From the NCBI RefSeq assembly GCF_007830445.1, contig NZ_VLKR01000020.1, forward strand, positions 1-64,000: a DNA stretch of 64,000 bases, given 5' to 3'. The translations under genes and the position numbers were made by a program. Positions within the stretch are counted from its first letter, which is position 1. Each line of letters opens with the position of its first letter. Under the pieces are notes generated by a model. It did not search any database. It saw only the letters and a list, made by a program, of their open reading frames with translations, and was not told where the DNA came from. This stretch comes from Sphingobacterium siyangense (GTDB lineage: Bacteria; Bacteroidota; Bacteroidia; Sphingobacteriales; Sphingobacteriaceae). This document shows positions 27,249 through 37,254 of the stretch, piece after piece.

Positions 27249-28901
27249 TTACCAGGGTTTGTTTGTTCCTTGCAATAACCAAGGTTTTGACCAAGCGCTA
27301 TTTTCATTATCCGCTTGTGAATAAGCGGTCTTTTCAATACGTTTCAAGGCCTCCTCGGCATTTTTTTGATTCACACTCATTTCGGTTTGCATATAAGGTA
27401 CACGAACAGGAAGCTGTGTACGAATGGCTGCGGGGCCGGCCTTTAAAGCGGGGTACCCTGTGCGACGATAATCAAACCAGGACTGTGCGGCAGTTGACCA
27501 ACTGGCGATCCATTTTTGTTCAATGATCTGCACTTGCGTATTTTCAAACGCCACACCTTTCTGACGGATATAGTTGGAATAGTCTGCGCCCTTTCCCCAG
27601 CTTGCCAACGATTCCTGTATAGCACGCTCATAATAGGTCTTGGCTGACTCAGGCAGCCCCCATCCTTTCCAGGCTGCTTCAGCCAAAATAAAATTAACTT
27701 CGGCAGCAGAAAGCAAGCGTGCTTTTAACAAACTTCCCTTCGCCGAACGATAGCTATCATTCAGGTAAGAAACATGCGGATTGATCGAGGTTTGCCCCGG
27801 TGTTGGATTGAGGTTGTAGGCCGAAGGGTTTTTAGATACACTTGGCGGCAGTCCAACATACTCCTTATCGGTATCCACCGGAACGCCTTTGACGACATCT
27901 GGCGATACAATCCGAACACCATTAACGATCTTATCTGTACCTGCGGGCTCGTTACTGCGGATCTCAATGGGTATGTCTACCTTTCTTGCCCAAACCGCCA
28001 AACGAGGGTCGCCAAGTTCCTGTAGCCGGTCGACCAGTGTTGCACACATTTTCATTCGTCTAAAATTACTTCCACTGGCATCATACACCGTATTTGACGG
28101 CCAGGAGTCATTTGCATTATTTCCAACAAAATCCATCAATACATCATCAGTGGTACTCGTAATAATTGGAAATTTATCGGGATTGGCAACAATACTTTCA
28201 ATCCCCTGTTTGGCAAAGTCAGCAGACTTTGCTGAAATGCGCATATAATACCGTAATGCCAAAGAATTGGCAAAACGACGCCATTTGGAAGCCTTTCCGC
28301 CAAAGTAAACATCCGCATTCGCCAGCACCTCATAAGAACCATCGGGGCGGGATAGAAGTTCATTGGCTTGTTTCAACTCGTCGATAATTCCCTTATAGAT
28401 TATTTCCTGACTATCGTATTTCGGAAAATTATATACAGCATCTCCCAGTTCCGCTTTTAAGGCATCGGTATAAGGAGCGTCTCCCCAGAGATCAGTCACC
28501 AATCCGAATAAGTAAGCGCGCATCACCAGCGAAACTCCTGTATGAAAATCCAACCCTAATTTCTCCGCGCGTTTACGCATAAGCTCATTGTCACGTAAAA
28601 AGCCATAATAAGCATCCCAACTCAGAATCCCTCCTGTCCATTCGTAGTCATTATGTGAATTGAACCATGCATCAAATTGGGTGTGCTGCATAACTCCGCC
28701 AAGATCTGAGAAACTCAATTCGTTGTATTTTTTCGCTGTTCCTGTCAATATCGTCGGCAATAACAGATTGGGATTGGCGTCTTCCTCACTTACACCGTTC
28801 GGATTGATATTAAGTTCAGTCAGATCTTTACAAGCTGAAATATTCCATACCATCCCAAGGCCTACTACAGCCATGGTGAATCTCTTCAACTGATTTTTCA
28901 T
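27249..28901 (-). CDS. SusD/RagB-family nutrient-binding lipoprotein of the ECF-controlled operon
   Basis: 550 residues, lipobox Cys at residue 24 (VWNISAC). It begins LTELNINPNGVSEEDANPNLLLP after the Cys, the pattern of PF12771-type SusD-like proteins, and carries WRRFANSLALRYYMRISAKS (about residues 206-225). C-terminal EQKWIASWSTAAQSWFDYRR region present (shortened: AQSWFDYRRTGYP). Partner of the STN-containing SusC encoded 12 bp upstream. The downstream phosphatase and phosphodiesterase suggest the bound ligand carries phosphate; this is inference from neighbours. Confidence 0.93.
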   Translation of the reverse strand: MKNQLKRFTMAVVGLGMVWNISACKDLTELNINPNGVSEEDANPNLLLPTILTGTAKKYNELSFSDLGGVMQHTQFDAWFNSHNDYEWTGGILSWDAYYGFLRDNELMRKRAEKLGLDFHTGVSLVMRAYLFGLVTDLWGDAPYTDALKAELGDAVYNFPKYDSQEIIYKGIIDELKQANELLSRPDGSYEVLANADVYFGGKASKWRRFANSLALRYYMRISAKSADFAKQGIESIVANPDKFPIITSTTDDVLMDFVGNNANDSWPSNTVYDASGSNFRRMKMCATLVDRLQELGDPRLAVWARKVDIPIEIRSNEPAGTDKIVNGVRIVSPDVVKGVPVDTDKEYVGLPPSVSKNPSAYNLNPTPGQTSINPHVSYLNDSYRSAKGSLLKARLLSAAEVNFILAEAAWKGWGLPESAKTYYERAIQESLASWGKGADYSNYIRQKGVAFENTQVQIIEQKWIASWSTAAQSWFDYRRTGYPALKAGPAAIRTQLPVRVPYMQTEMSVNQKNAEEALKRIEKTAYSQADNENSAWSKPWLLQGTNKPW

Positions 28902-28913
28902 TTATGTCGTATA

Positions 28914-31900
28914 TTAAAATGTCACATTTACTTTAAATCCAATAGGCATTGACCAAGGGGTAACGTTGTAGCGCTCAATCCCCTGTTTAAATCCAACACC
29001 AGTTTCTGGCTGAAAGGCCATTTCCGGATCTATACCTACTTTCGCTTTGGTCCATAAGATCAGGTTACGGGTATAGACTCCCACGCTGCCATTCTCTATT
29101 CCGAGACGTTTCAGCCATTTTCCTGATAAATCGTAGCTAAAGGACAGTTCCCGAAGCTTGATAAAAGAAGCATCAAATGTCGCTGCATTCATAAAATCCC
29201 AAGGGTAATTGTCTGAATAAGCGATATATTTTGTTCCTTCACCACCAAGATTCTCTGTATAACCTGTGATATTACCTTTATCATCATATTGTGCGATAAC
29301 ACCTGGATTAAACACCCCAAAATTGCCAACAAGACCACCCACACTGATCGGATAACCACCATACTCTTCGCCTGGTCCTCCAACAATGGGATACCTATTG
29401 CCTTGCACGCGAACAAGATTGTTATCGACCAAATAATTGCGTAGCGTTTCGCCTGTCATCCCATTGGGGTTGATCATCTGATCAAGAAAACGCTGCGTGG
29501 TTAGGTTCGATTCGAAATAGCGATAGGTCTGCGACATAAATTTCCCGCCAAAACGCATATCTGCGGCAATATTCATCGTCCATTTTTTATAGCGAAGACT
29601 TGACTGTAATCCCATCGTGAAATCGGGATTGAAGTTTCCGATTTTGTTTCGGCTATTATTGATCCGTACAGCCTGCCAAGAACCATTTTTATTGAGAATA
29701 GGAAAACCATAGTACGGCGACGATTGATCCTCTACGGTCACTAACTTGGAATCGTACAGATCCCCGATCTCTTCCCCGACATAGGTACGTGCCCCACCCC
29801 GACCGTCGGTCCAAAAGGTATAGAATTCTACACCATCAGAAAGCTCATCGATACGGGTACGATTGCGATGCCAATTGACACCAACGTCCCAGGACCAATT
29901 TTCCTTGGCAATAGGTCGCCCGGAAACAGCAAGTTCAATACCGCGGCTGCTTAACAGTCCGGCGTTGATATTTTTAGAATTGAAACCACTTGATCCGGGA
30001 AGTGTTGTTGAAATAATTTGGTTTCTGTTCTCCAGCTTATAGTAGGTTCCTTCAAACTTCAGTCGATTATTCCACATGCCTAGATCCAAACCAAATTCGT
30101 AAGATGTTGCAATTTCGGGCTTCAGATTAGGAACCAAGAGTGATCCCGAACGTGTTAGCCGCAATACATCACCCCAGCTACCGGGATTACTCAGTACATT
30201 GGAGAGATTATAGGGATAAGTATCATTTCCTACACGTGCAATACCCGCTCTCAGTTTTGCCAAATTGATCGTTTTAGGCAGAGAAAACACCTGGTTAGCC
30301 AACACACTTAGGGATGCCGAAGGATAGAAATAGGACCGATTGTTCACAGGTAAGGTGCTGGACCAGTCATTGCGCCCAGTCACATCTAAATAAACCATAT
30401 CCCTGTAACTTAGATTGATCAGTCCGTAAACACTGTTTATGGCTCTTTCAGAAATTGTACTGTAGAAATCCAAATTTAATGGACTGATATTGGCCAATGT
30501 GTAGAGTCCCGGCGTGATTAATCCAGCGCCATTCTTTGAGGTATTTTGCACGGATTTACCACGATTATACCGCAAATTTCCACCCAGTGATCCTGTGATC
30601 TGAAAGTCGCTCATCTTCTTTGTATATGCCGTCAGAAAGTCGATATTCTGTTCCATATTCATCAGATTAACAATCCCATAAGCACCTCTGGGTTCGTTCG
30701 TATAACTGTAAGGGATTTTTGTTTCCCTATTTTCCCAATAAATATCCGTTGCGTACCGTATCATGGCCGTCCAATCTTTTTTGATGGTCCAATCTAACCG
30801 TAAGTTTCCAAAGACGCGGTCTCTTGTAAAAGCATTATTCACTCCATAAGCAAGGAAATACGGGTTATTGTGGTTGCCAATAGACTGTGAACGCTGTTGG
30901 ATCTGCTCCTGCCCTGGCAACCAATAATCCTGCAATTCCAGAATATTGATGTGAGGTGCAACTTCATAGGCCGCTTGCATCGGATTGGTTCCCCGATTTC
31001 CTGCAGGTCTATTGCTGGAGTTATTTCTGCTGGCATCTAGCGAAAGCCCCAATGTCAAACTATTGCGAAGGCGCATGGTCGAATTGATATTCAAGGTGTT
31101 TCTGAACAGATCCGAATTGGGGATAATACCCTTATTGGCCATATTGGAATACGAGAAACGATAGTCCAATTTTTCGCTTCTGTTGCTCAGGGAAATCCCA
31201 TTGGTACTTGTGACCCCAGTCTGGACAAAGTTTTTAATGTTATTTGGGTACGCTTTTAGTTCCGTAGGAATGGGCTTACCGTTCTCGTCAAGCGGACTAT
31301 TCCATTGGACAGCTTTATACCCCTTATCCAGTGCAGGGCCTACCATAACACTAGACTCCTCCTCAATAACTAAATTGCCGGGCAGGTCGCCTGGTCGCCA
31401 TGGCAAGGTACCGCTTGCAAATTTGTTATGCAATTCAATAAATTTATACGGGATATCAAATACTGTGTTACTAGTCACAGCAATGGTCATCTTCTCCGCA
31501 TTCTTACCACTTTTGGTTGTGATCAGCACTACACCATTACCTGCACGTGAGCCGTAAAGCGCAGCTGCACTTGGCCCCTTCAAGATAGAAATATTTTCAA
31601 TATCTTCGGGATTGATATTGGCAATTGCATTACCATAATCCACTTTGTTGTCGTCACCGATCTGACCAACATTATTTAAACTATTCATCAAGGGCACTCC
31701 ATCTACGACAAATAGCGGCTGGTTGTCTGTACTTAGCGATGATGCCCCCCGAATCACCATATTCACGCTGGAACCGGTGGGTCCTGTAGAACTAATCGAA
31801 ACCCCGGGTACTCTACCTGCCATACCAACCAGAAAGTTATCATTATTGACCCGATTGATATCCTCGCCCTTAATTTTACCGACAGCATAACCGAGGGAAC

Positions 31901-32567
31901 GATCCTGCCGTTTGATGCCCAATGCAGTCACGACCACTTCATCCAATTCGTTGTCATCTTCGTTTAAGACCACCTGACGTATACCTGCTGTGCTGGCATC
32001 GAGCTTGAGATCGTTCAACTCTTTTTTTTCATATCCAACATGGCTTATCAGTACATCATATACGCCGGCAGCTAGTCGAATAGTCACTTCACCTTTGGCA
32101 TTTGACAAGGCGCTCTGTCCAGTCAGTGGAATATGCACGGAAGCTCCCCCAATAGGTTGTTTTGTACGATCGACAAGCTGCAATTTCAAGTCATAAGATT
32201 CCTGTTTACCCGTATTTTTTACAAGGACAATACCCCCTGACACTCTTTTTGACTTAATGTTGGTCCCGTTCAGGATATAGGCAAGGACTTCCTCGAAGCT
32301 CGCATTCTGGAATTTTTTTTCGGCAATTAAAATCCGATCTAATTGGAGCATACTCCGATCGTAGCCGATCGCTTGACCTGTTTGTTTTGACAACTGCAGT
32401 ACCGCCTGCGCGGCGTTACCACTAGACAAATGAATATTGATATTATCCCAGTAAGTGCGATTGATCTTTTCCAATCCCTCAGCATGGCTATTGGTTACAG
32501 CACAAGAGACCATAGCGCAGATGGCAAGCTTTGTCGCAAGGCCGGTAAGCTTAATTATTTTATACAT
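28914..32567 (-). CDS. SusC-family TonB-linked receptor with N-terminal STN signalling domain
   Basis: 1217 residues. After a signal peptide (ending SHAEG) comes an STN (secretin/TonB short N-terminal) domain, residues about 45-120, with GNAAQAVLQLSKQTG and FQNASFEEVLAYILNGT. Then a CNA-B-like domain (about 130-210), the linker LDEVVVTALGIKRQDRSLGY, a plug with MAGRVPGVSIS and QPLFVVDGVPLMNS, the ILKGPSAAALYGSRAGNGV segment, and a large barrel. The STN domain is what lets such receptors report ligand occupancy to a FecR-type anti-sigma factor across the periplasm; the FecR and sigma genes lie directly upstream. The other SusC proteins in this window lack STN. Gap to FecR is 116 bp. Confidence 0.96.
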   Translation of the reverse strand: MYKIIKLTGLATKLAICAMVSCAVTNSHAEGLEKINRTYWDNINIHLSSGNAAQAVLQLSKQTGQAIGYDRSMLQLDRILIAEKKFQNASFEEVLAYILNGTNIKSKRVSGGIVLVKNTGKQESYDLKLQLVDRTKQPIGGASVHIPLTGQSALSNAKGEVTIRLAAGVYDVLISHVGYEKKELNDLKLDASTAGIRQVVLNEDDNELDEVVVTALGIKRQDRSLGYAVGKIKGEDINRVNNDNFLVGMAGRVPGVSISSTGPTGSSVNMVIRGASSLSTDNQPLFVVDGVPLMNSLNNVGQIGDDNKVDYGNAIANINPEDIENISILKGPSAAALYGSRAGNGVVLITTKSGKNAEKMTIAVTSNTVFDIPYKFIELHNKFASGTLPWRPGDLPGNLVIEEESSVMVGPALDKGYKAVQWNSPLDENGKPIPTELKAYPNNIKNFVQTGVTSTNGISLSNRSEKLDYRFSYSNMANKGIIPNSDLFRNTLNINSTMRLRNSLTLGLSLDASRNNSSNRPAGNRGTNPMQAAYEVAPHINILELQDYWLPGQEQIQQRSQSIGNHNNPYFLAYGVNNAFTRDRVFGNLRLDWTIKKDWTAMIRYATDIYWENRETKIPYSYTNEPRGAYGIVNLMNMEQNIDFLTAYTKKMSDFQITGSLGGNLRYNRGKSVQNTSKNGAGLITPGLYTLANISPLNLDFYSTISERAINSVYGLINLSYRDMVYLDVTGRNDWSSTLPVNNRSYFYPSASLSVLANQVFSLPKTINLAKLRAGIARVGNDTYPYNLSNVLSNPGSWGDVLRLTRSGSLLVPNLKPEIATSYEFGLDLGMWNNRLKFEGTYYKLENRNQIISTTLPGSSGFNSKNINAGLLSSRGIELAVSGRPIAKENWSWDVGVNWHRNRTRIDELSDGVEFYTFWTDGRGGARTYVGEEIGDLYDSKLVTVEDQSSPYYGFPILNKNGSWQAVRINNSRNKIGNFNPDFTMGLQSSLRYKKWTMNIAADMRFGGKFMSQTYRYFESNLTTQRFLDQMINPNGMTGETLRNYLVDNNLVRVQGNRYPIVGGPGEEYGGYPISVGGLVGNFGVFNPGVIAQYDDKGNITGYTENLGGEGTKYIAYSDNYPWDFMNAATFDASFIKLRELSFSYDLSGKWLKRLGIENGSVGVYTRNLILWTKAKVGIDPEMAFQPETGVGFKQGIERYNVTPWSMPIGFKVNVTF

Positions 32568-32683
32568 ATATTTGTATGAATGTTTTAAACATGAATATTC
32601 AGGTGCTCACTGGTCGATTTAGCGGTTTGCCAGATGAGCACTTTTCTTGGGCAGATAAATTATGCTGTTCTACCCCCTACAGC

Positions 32684-33679
32684 TTATTTGTATAAGATTA
32701 TTTCATTTTTCTCCCTCCTAAATTTGATTTGATGAATATTGCAAACGATATTCAGCACCTGGTCTAATGACTGTACATGTGGTATCATAAGCGAATAATT
32801 GAATGGATCTGTATTCAGATTTTCGGTAAGCAACACAACACCGAAGCGGTTATAGATTATTTCTTTCAGTTCCTTGAAGCTGATGTTATTCAATTGCATA
32901 CCGCCTTGTGTCCAAAGGCTGATGTAAGCTGGATCGCTATCGAAAGTTTTAAAATCATTTTTAACTACGCTATACCGGACGGCCTTACCTGCTGTAAGGA
33001 TATGGTTTGCTCCATTTTTTGCATTTAGAACACTCACCCGCCCAGTTTTAACTTCGACCGTCACATGTTTAGTAGACATCGAATTGTTGACGTTGAATGA
33101 TGTTCCTAGGACTGCAACAGAAACGCTGCCTGTTTCTATCTCAAATGGGTGTAAAGTATCCCGTCTGACCCGAAAGAATGCTTCCCCTCGATCTAAAAAG
33201 AATTTTCTATTTGATGCAAAATTCTTACGATCGTAGCGGATACGTGTATTTCCGTTTAAAAAAATAGATGTGCCATCAGGTAACTGAATTTCTTTCAATT
33301 CGCCCGCATTCGTAACCGTTTCCGTCAGTAATGCGACCGCTTCTGTCCGCTTCCGAGAAAGCGACATCGGGTTGTGCTGTAAAAATAGCAGACTGATGCC
33401 TCCTAGGACCAAAATAGCCGCTGCTGCTGAAAGCCAAGAGAATTTTCTGACCGGTATGTTGGCCACCTTCTTTGCCCTCGCAGGTGCTTCAGCTATTCCT
33501 ACACGAATAAATAATTCTTGTTTGATTTTTTCCCGATGATTTGCATCGCTAAAGGGATTAATATCATCGTTTGAAATAGACTCGTACCAGTCGTCAACAT
33601 GACCTTTTTCCTCCTCAGTCAATTTTCCTCCGAGATAATCTGTTATGATAAGTTTAAAGCGTTCTAAATTCACCTGCAT
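32684..33679 (-). CDS. FecR-family anti-sigma factor
   Basis: 331 residues. Cytoplasmic N-terminal part (about 1-85) with a three-helix sigma-binding character (LTEEEKGHVDDWYESI), one transmembrane helix (about 87-108, AAAAILVLGGISLLFLQ), a periplasmic FecR domain (about 125-225, LPDGTSIFLNGNTRIRYD and EAFFRVRRDTLHPFEIET) and a C-terminal DUF4974-like domain (about 255-330, LNNISFKELKEIIYNRFGVV). Such proteins hold an ECF sigma factor inactive until the STN domain of the partner receptor signals. It sits 57 bp after the sigma gene and before the STN-SusC gene, the standard order. Confidence 0.95.
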   Translation of the reverse strand: MQVNLERFKLIITDYLGGKLTEEEKGHVDDWYESISNDDINPFSDANHREKIKQELFIRVGIAEAPARAKKVANIPVRKFSWLSAAAAILVLGGISLLFLQHNPMSLSRKRTEAVALLTETVTNAGELKEIQLPDGTSIFLNGNTRIRYDRKNFASNRKFFLDRGEAFFRVRRDTLHPFEIETGSVSVAVLGTSFNVNNSMSTKHVTVEVKTGRVSVLNAKNGANHILTAGKAVRYSVVKNDFKTFDSDPAYISLWTQGGMQLNNISFKELKEIIYNRFGVVLLTENLNTDPFNYSLMIPHVQSLDQVLNIVCNIHQIKFRREKNEIILYK

Positions 33680-33736
33680 TAATTTTTATACTAATACAGA
33701 TCAAAACGGGCAAAGTACTTTAATTAAATATGTTCT

Positions 33737-34357
33737 TTATATTAAATAATCATAAAGGAGATAGCTTCCTGCGAGCAATAAAAATACAGAATCGTGGTCC
33801 GCAAACCTTCTTGTCAATTCGTACCGCATAATCTTTTTGGCCTCTGACAGGTAGTTCTTAACGGTCTGTTCAGCCAGATTGAGTTCCTTGGCAATTTGTG
33901 TTATTGAATAATTGTCAGAACGCATTAAGTAGACTGCTTTCATCAATCTAGGTAATTTGTCTATCGAATCATCCACAATAGCCTCCAGCGCCTTATACCT
34001 GGCAAAGGCCTGGCTATCCAAATTGGAAAAAGCGTCCATACGTTCCATTGATTTCTCCAAGACCTGTTTTCGTACACGCTCCGAGGCGTAGTAATTCAGT
34101 ATTTTGTTTTTGAGGGCTTTGTGGAAATAGAATTTTATATCGGAGTATTCAGTACTCACGAGCGATCGTTTTTCCCAGATATGGATGAATACTTCCTGCA
34201 CAAGATCCTTAGCCTGATCCTCTTCCCGAAGATGACGAAAAGCGACGGTGTATAGATCCTCCCAATACCGCTCAAAGAAATGGGCAAAGGCAATGGGGTC
34301 ACCTTCTTTAAAACGCAACACATAGTGGCTATCTACATTGGCTTCGGTAGTTTTCAC
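33737..34357 (-). CDS. ECF-type RNA polymerase sigma factor
   Basis: 206 residues if the GTG at 34357 is the start; no in-frame ATG is nearby and the next candidate is the GTG at codon 13. Region 2 is at about residues 22-85 (YWEDLYTVAFRHLREEDQAK, DLVQEVFIHIWEK), region 4 at about 130-185 (LPRLMKAVYLMRSDNYSIT, LNLAEQTVKNYLSEAKK). A hydrophobic C-terminal tail (SVFLLLAGSYLLYDYLI) follows region 4 and is unusual; it may tether the protein to the membrane. It should drive the downstream SusCD-phosphatase genes once FecR releases it. A TATCTTTG element ends only 4 bp before the GTG, implying a very short leader or a later start. Confidence 0.93.
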   Translation of the reverse strand: MKTTEANVDSHYVLRFKEGDPIAFAHFFERYWEDLYTVAFRHLREEDQAKDLVQEVFIHIWEKRSLVSTEYSDIKFYFHKALKNKILNYYASERVRKQVLEKSMERMDAFSNLDSQAFARYKALEAIVDDSIDKLPRLMKAVYLMRSDNYSITQIAKELNLAEQTVKNYLSEAKKIMRYELTRRFADHDSVFLLLAGSYLLYDYLI

Positions 34358-34361
34358 CTAA

Positions 34362-34369
34362 CAAAGATA
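34362..34369 (-). promoter_or_regulatory. -7 element (TATCTTTG) directly before the sigma gene
   Basis: Perfect TAnnTTTG match on the minus strand, ending 4 bp from the GTG start. A TTTG exists upstream at only 15 bp spacing (34385-34388), shorter than the usual 19-21, so the promoter call is tentative. Confidence 0.4.
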
Positions 34370-34410
34370 GGTTCGTCAGATTATCAAAATGTTAATTTTT
34401 CGGGAAGCTT

Positions 34411-34490
34411 TTATTTGAATACGCTCTATTATTTGAATGAACTGCGCTACTCAAATGAACTGCGCCATTTGAATACACTCCGCTTAGTCT
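34411..34490. repeat. Imperfect short tandem repeats
   Basis: Four degenerate units of about 15-21 bp built on ATTTGAAT(A/G)... CGCT: ATTTGAATACGCT, ATTTGAATGAACTGCGCT, CAAATGAACTGCGC, ATTTGAATACACTCCGCT. Located in the leader region upstream of the leftward sigma gene. Confidence 0.5.
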
Positions 34491-34826
34491 TTGTAAAAAA
34501 CCATCCCAGGAATTGTTAATAAACATGTTAACTTTCTAGTATAGAGCAGATCTTTTGTTAAAAACGTAGCGGACGTCCTATTTTTTTACAATTAGGCATT
34601 TAGGACAAAAACAGTTCAGCTAAAATGTTAACAACAATGTTAATTAACTTGTAATCAACAACCTTTATGTTAATAACTACTTATCAGTAAAACCTATAAA
34701 ATTTCATGTAATGACATGTGAATTTAAGTTGAATCATACATATTCGCGGCGTGAAAAACAAAAAATTAGGTAAAAGCTAAGGGTAAATTGAAAGTCGGCT
34801 GTCATAAAGATAAAAACTAATCTTTT

Positions 34827-37217
34827 ATGAAACTATCGCCAATCTTACTTATTGGATTATCGCTTCAAGCAGGGTTTACATTCGCCCAGCAACCAGCAGC
34901 GCCAAAGCAAAAAAATCAGGTTGTGACCGAAACTGTCAAAGGAACCGTGATAGATAAAAATACCAGATTACCGCTTACAGGTGCCACAATTGTCATTTCA
35001 TCCAGTGATGGAACAAAGTCTGTAAGTACAGACGCACAGGGCATATTTCGGCTGCAGCAAGTTCCGGTTGGGCGTCAACAGCTTCAAGTTCGCATGGCCG
35101 GATATAAACCAGAAGAATTTACAGAATTACTGATCACCAGTGGACGGGAGAATATGGTCAATGTGGAAATGGAGCCGCAAATAAATGCATTAACTGAAGC
35201 TGTCGTCTATGCCAATGCCGGAAAACAACCGCTCAACCAGATGGCAATGACGAGTGGACGCTCTTTTTCGCCGGAAGAGACCAACCGCTATGCTGGCGCC
35301 TTTTTTGATCCCGCCCGTATGGCACAGAGTTTTCCAGGTGTTGCTGCCGGCGGCGATGACAATGAAATTATTGTTCGCGGAAATTCTCCCAAAAGCTTGC
35401 AATGGCGGCTTGAAGGTATCGAAATTGTAAATCCCAATCATTTTGGAGCCGAAGGCGCTGCAGGCGGCGGAATCAGTATGCTCAATACCATGGTATTGGG
35501 AAAATCTGATTTCTATACTGGTGGACTTGCCGCGGAATACAGCAATGCAACAGCGGGTGTTTTTGATCTTAGGTTCCGTAAAGGTAATACCGACAAACGC
35601 GAATACACATTCAACGTCGGATTACTGGGCGTAGGAGCAACGTTAGAAGGGCCTTTCAAAAAAGGAAGTGACGCTTCCTATTTGATTAGTTACCGCTATT
35701 CTTCATTGAGTCTACTGGAAAAAGTAGGTGTAAAAGTTTCAGACACTGGCGTCCCAAAATATCAGGACCTTTCTTTTAATTTTGTATTTCCCACAAAAAA
35801 AGCCGGAACCTTTTCCTTATTCGGTATAGGCGGTTTGGGGAAACTTCAACAAACTGCCGAGCGTAATTACGAAAAATGGGACGAACGAACAGACGCCCAA
35901 GATCTAAACTTAAAGTTCAACGCGGGGAGTGCTGGACTAAAACATCAATACATTGCAAACGACAGATTATATTTCACCAATATTGTTTCCATGTCCCTTA
36001 GCCGTAATTCCAATAGCACTGATACATTAACACGGGACTATGTTTCCAGCCTCTATCACAAGGACAAATTTACGAATACGGCTCTTCGCTATGCGGGTAC
36101 GCTAAACTATCGCGCCAACAGTAAAAACACGATTAGAGCGGGCTTAAATGCAAGTTTATTACACTATGACCTCTATGCGCTGTCCTACGACACCGAGCTA
36201 GCAGCATTGAAAGAGCGGATTAATGAGACTGGGAATACAAGTACTTATGATGCTTTTGCACAGTTAAAAACAGTTTTGAACGACAAACTAACGCTAAATA
36301 CAGGAGTACATGCAAATTACTTCGCCTTGAGCAAGAGCTGGTCTATCGAGCCAAGGCTTGGCCTAAACTGGCGTGTAGCCGCAGATCAAACGATATCTTT
36401 TGGGACTGGTCTATATAACCGACTGGAGCCCTTGGTCTACTATTTTGCTAAAAGTAGCGATCAAACAAGCCTAGAGCCAAACAAGCCTCTTTCGCCAACG
36501 AAATCTGCTCAGGCTGTTATTGGCTATGAAAAGAACCTAAGCAGAACACTCCGGTTTAAGACAGAACTCTATTATCAGCATCTTTATGATGTCCCAGTAT
36601 CTACAGATTCCGACATCAACTTCTCCTTACTCAATGTATCGGATATTGCAGCTATTGGTACATCAAACTACCGTCAGCTTATCAATAAAGGAACCGGCAA
36701 AAATTACGGCATTGAGCTGACGCTTGAGAAGTCGTTAAGTAAGGGGTATTACTTCATGGCAACGACCTCCTTCTTTGATTCTAAATTCAAAGCACGCAAT
36801 GGCAAAGAATACAACACCACATTCAATACGCGTTATGTAGGAAATTTATTGATGGGGAAAGAATGGACCGTGGGAAAGAGTAAGAATAATCTGTTCGGTC
36901 TTAATGCCAAATTAATTTATGCCGGAGGAAGAAAGTACTCTCCTGTTCTGGAAGAAGAATCGCTTCGTTTAGACGAAGAAGTTATTGATCAAGATCGCAT
37001 CAATACCCTGACTGCCGATCCCTACGTACGTGTTGATTTCTCATCGAGCTATCGGGTTAACCGCAAAAAAGTAAGCCATCTTTTTATTTTGGATATTCAG
37101 AATCTCCTTAATAGAGAAAACACTGTGGGTATGCACTACAATTTCAGCAAACGTATCATTGAACCTCAAAAATGGACTGGTATCATTCCGACCATTAACT
37201 ACCGGATTGAATTCTAA
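34827..37217 (+). CDS. Orphan TonB-dependent receptor with carboxypeptidase-regulatory-like N-terminal domain
   Basis: 796 residues. Signal peptide ending TFAQQ, a carboxypeptidase-regulatory-like domain (about 38-120: VKGTVIDKNTRLPLTGATI), a plug (about 130-240) with DDNEIIVRGNSPKSLQWRLE and GIEIVNPNHFG, and a barrel of normal TBDR size ending in NYRIEF. Shorter than SusC proteins, and without a SusD gene next to it, so it belongs to the ordinary TonB-dependent receptors, which take up metal chelates, vitamins or peptides. The ligand is unknown. It diverges from the sigma gene and converges on the small barrel gene, with a shared terminator at 37255. Confidence 0.9.
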   Translation: MKLSPILLIGLSLQAGFTFAQQPAAPKQKNQVVTETVKGTVIDKNTRLPLTGATIVISSSDGTKSVSTDAQGIFRLQQVPVGRQQLQVRMAGYKPEEFTELLITSGRENMVNVEMEPQINALTEAVVYANAGKQPLNQMAMTSGRSFSPEETNRYAGAFFDPARMAQSFPGVAAGGDDNEIIVRGNSPKSLQWRLEGIEIVNPNHFGAEGAAGGGISMLNTMVLGKSDFYTGGLAAEYSNATAGVFDLRFRKGNTDKREYTFNVGLLGVGATLEGPFKKGSDASYLISYRYSSLSLLEKVGVKVSDTGVPKYQDLSFNFVFPTKKAGTFSLFGIGGLGKLQQTAERNYEKWDERTDAQDLNLKFNAGSAGLKHQYIANDRLYFTNIVSMSLSRNSNSTDTLTRDYVSSLYHKDKFTNTALRYAGTLNYRANSKNTIRAGLNASLLHYDLYALSYDTELAALKERINETGNTSTYDAFAQLKTVLNDKLTLNTGVHANYFALSKSWSIEPRLGLNWRVAADQTISFGTGLYNRLEPLVYYFAKSSDQTSLEPNKPLSPTKSAQAVIGYEKNLSRTLRFKTELYYQHLYDVPVSTDSDINFSLLNVSDIAAIGTSNYRQLINKGTGKNYGIELTLEKSLSKGYYFMATTSFFDSKFKARNGKEYNTTFNTRYVGNLLMGKEWTVGKSKNNLFGLNAKLIYAGGRKYSPVLEEESLRLDEEVIDQDRINTLTADPYVRVDFSSSYRVNRKKVSHLFILDIQNLLNRENTVGMHYNFSKRIIEPQKWTGIIPTINYRIEF

Positions 37218-37254
37218 TGCCCAATAGTAGCAAGTACAACGGAAAGATTTATTT

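Larger units (their letters stand above)
34358..34826. other. Intergenic region between divergent sigma and receptor genes
   Basis: 469 bp. It holds a TATCTTTG (-7-like) element at 34362-34369 on the minus strand, a run of imperfect short repeats at 34411-34490, and several copies of ATGTTAA (near 34390, 34525, 34626, 34638, 34673). A plus-strand frame crosses the repeats but has no protein-like features. The receptor promoter could not be placed. Confidence 0.5.

Noticed and set aside
34280..34519. Plus-strand 79-codon frame across the short repeats
   Set aside because: It overlaps the start of the sigma gene and its only pattern comes from the DNA repeats.
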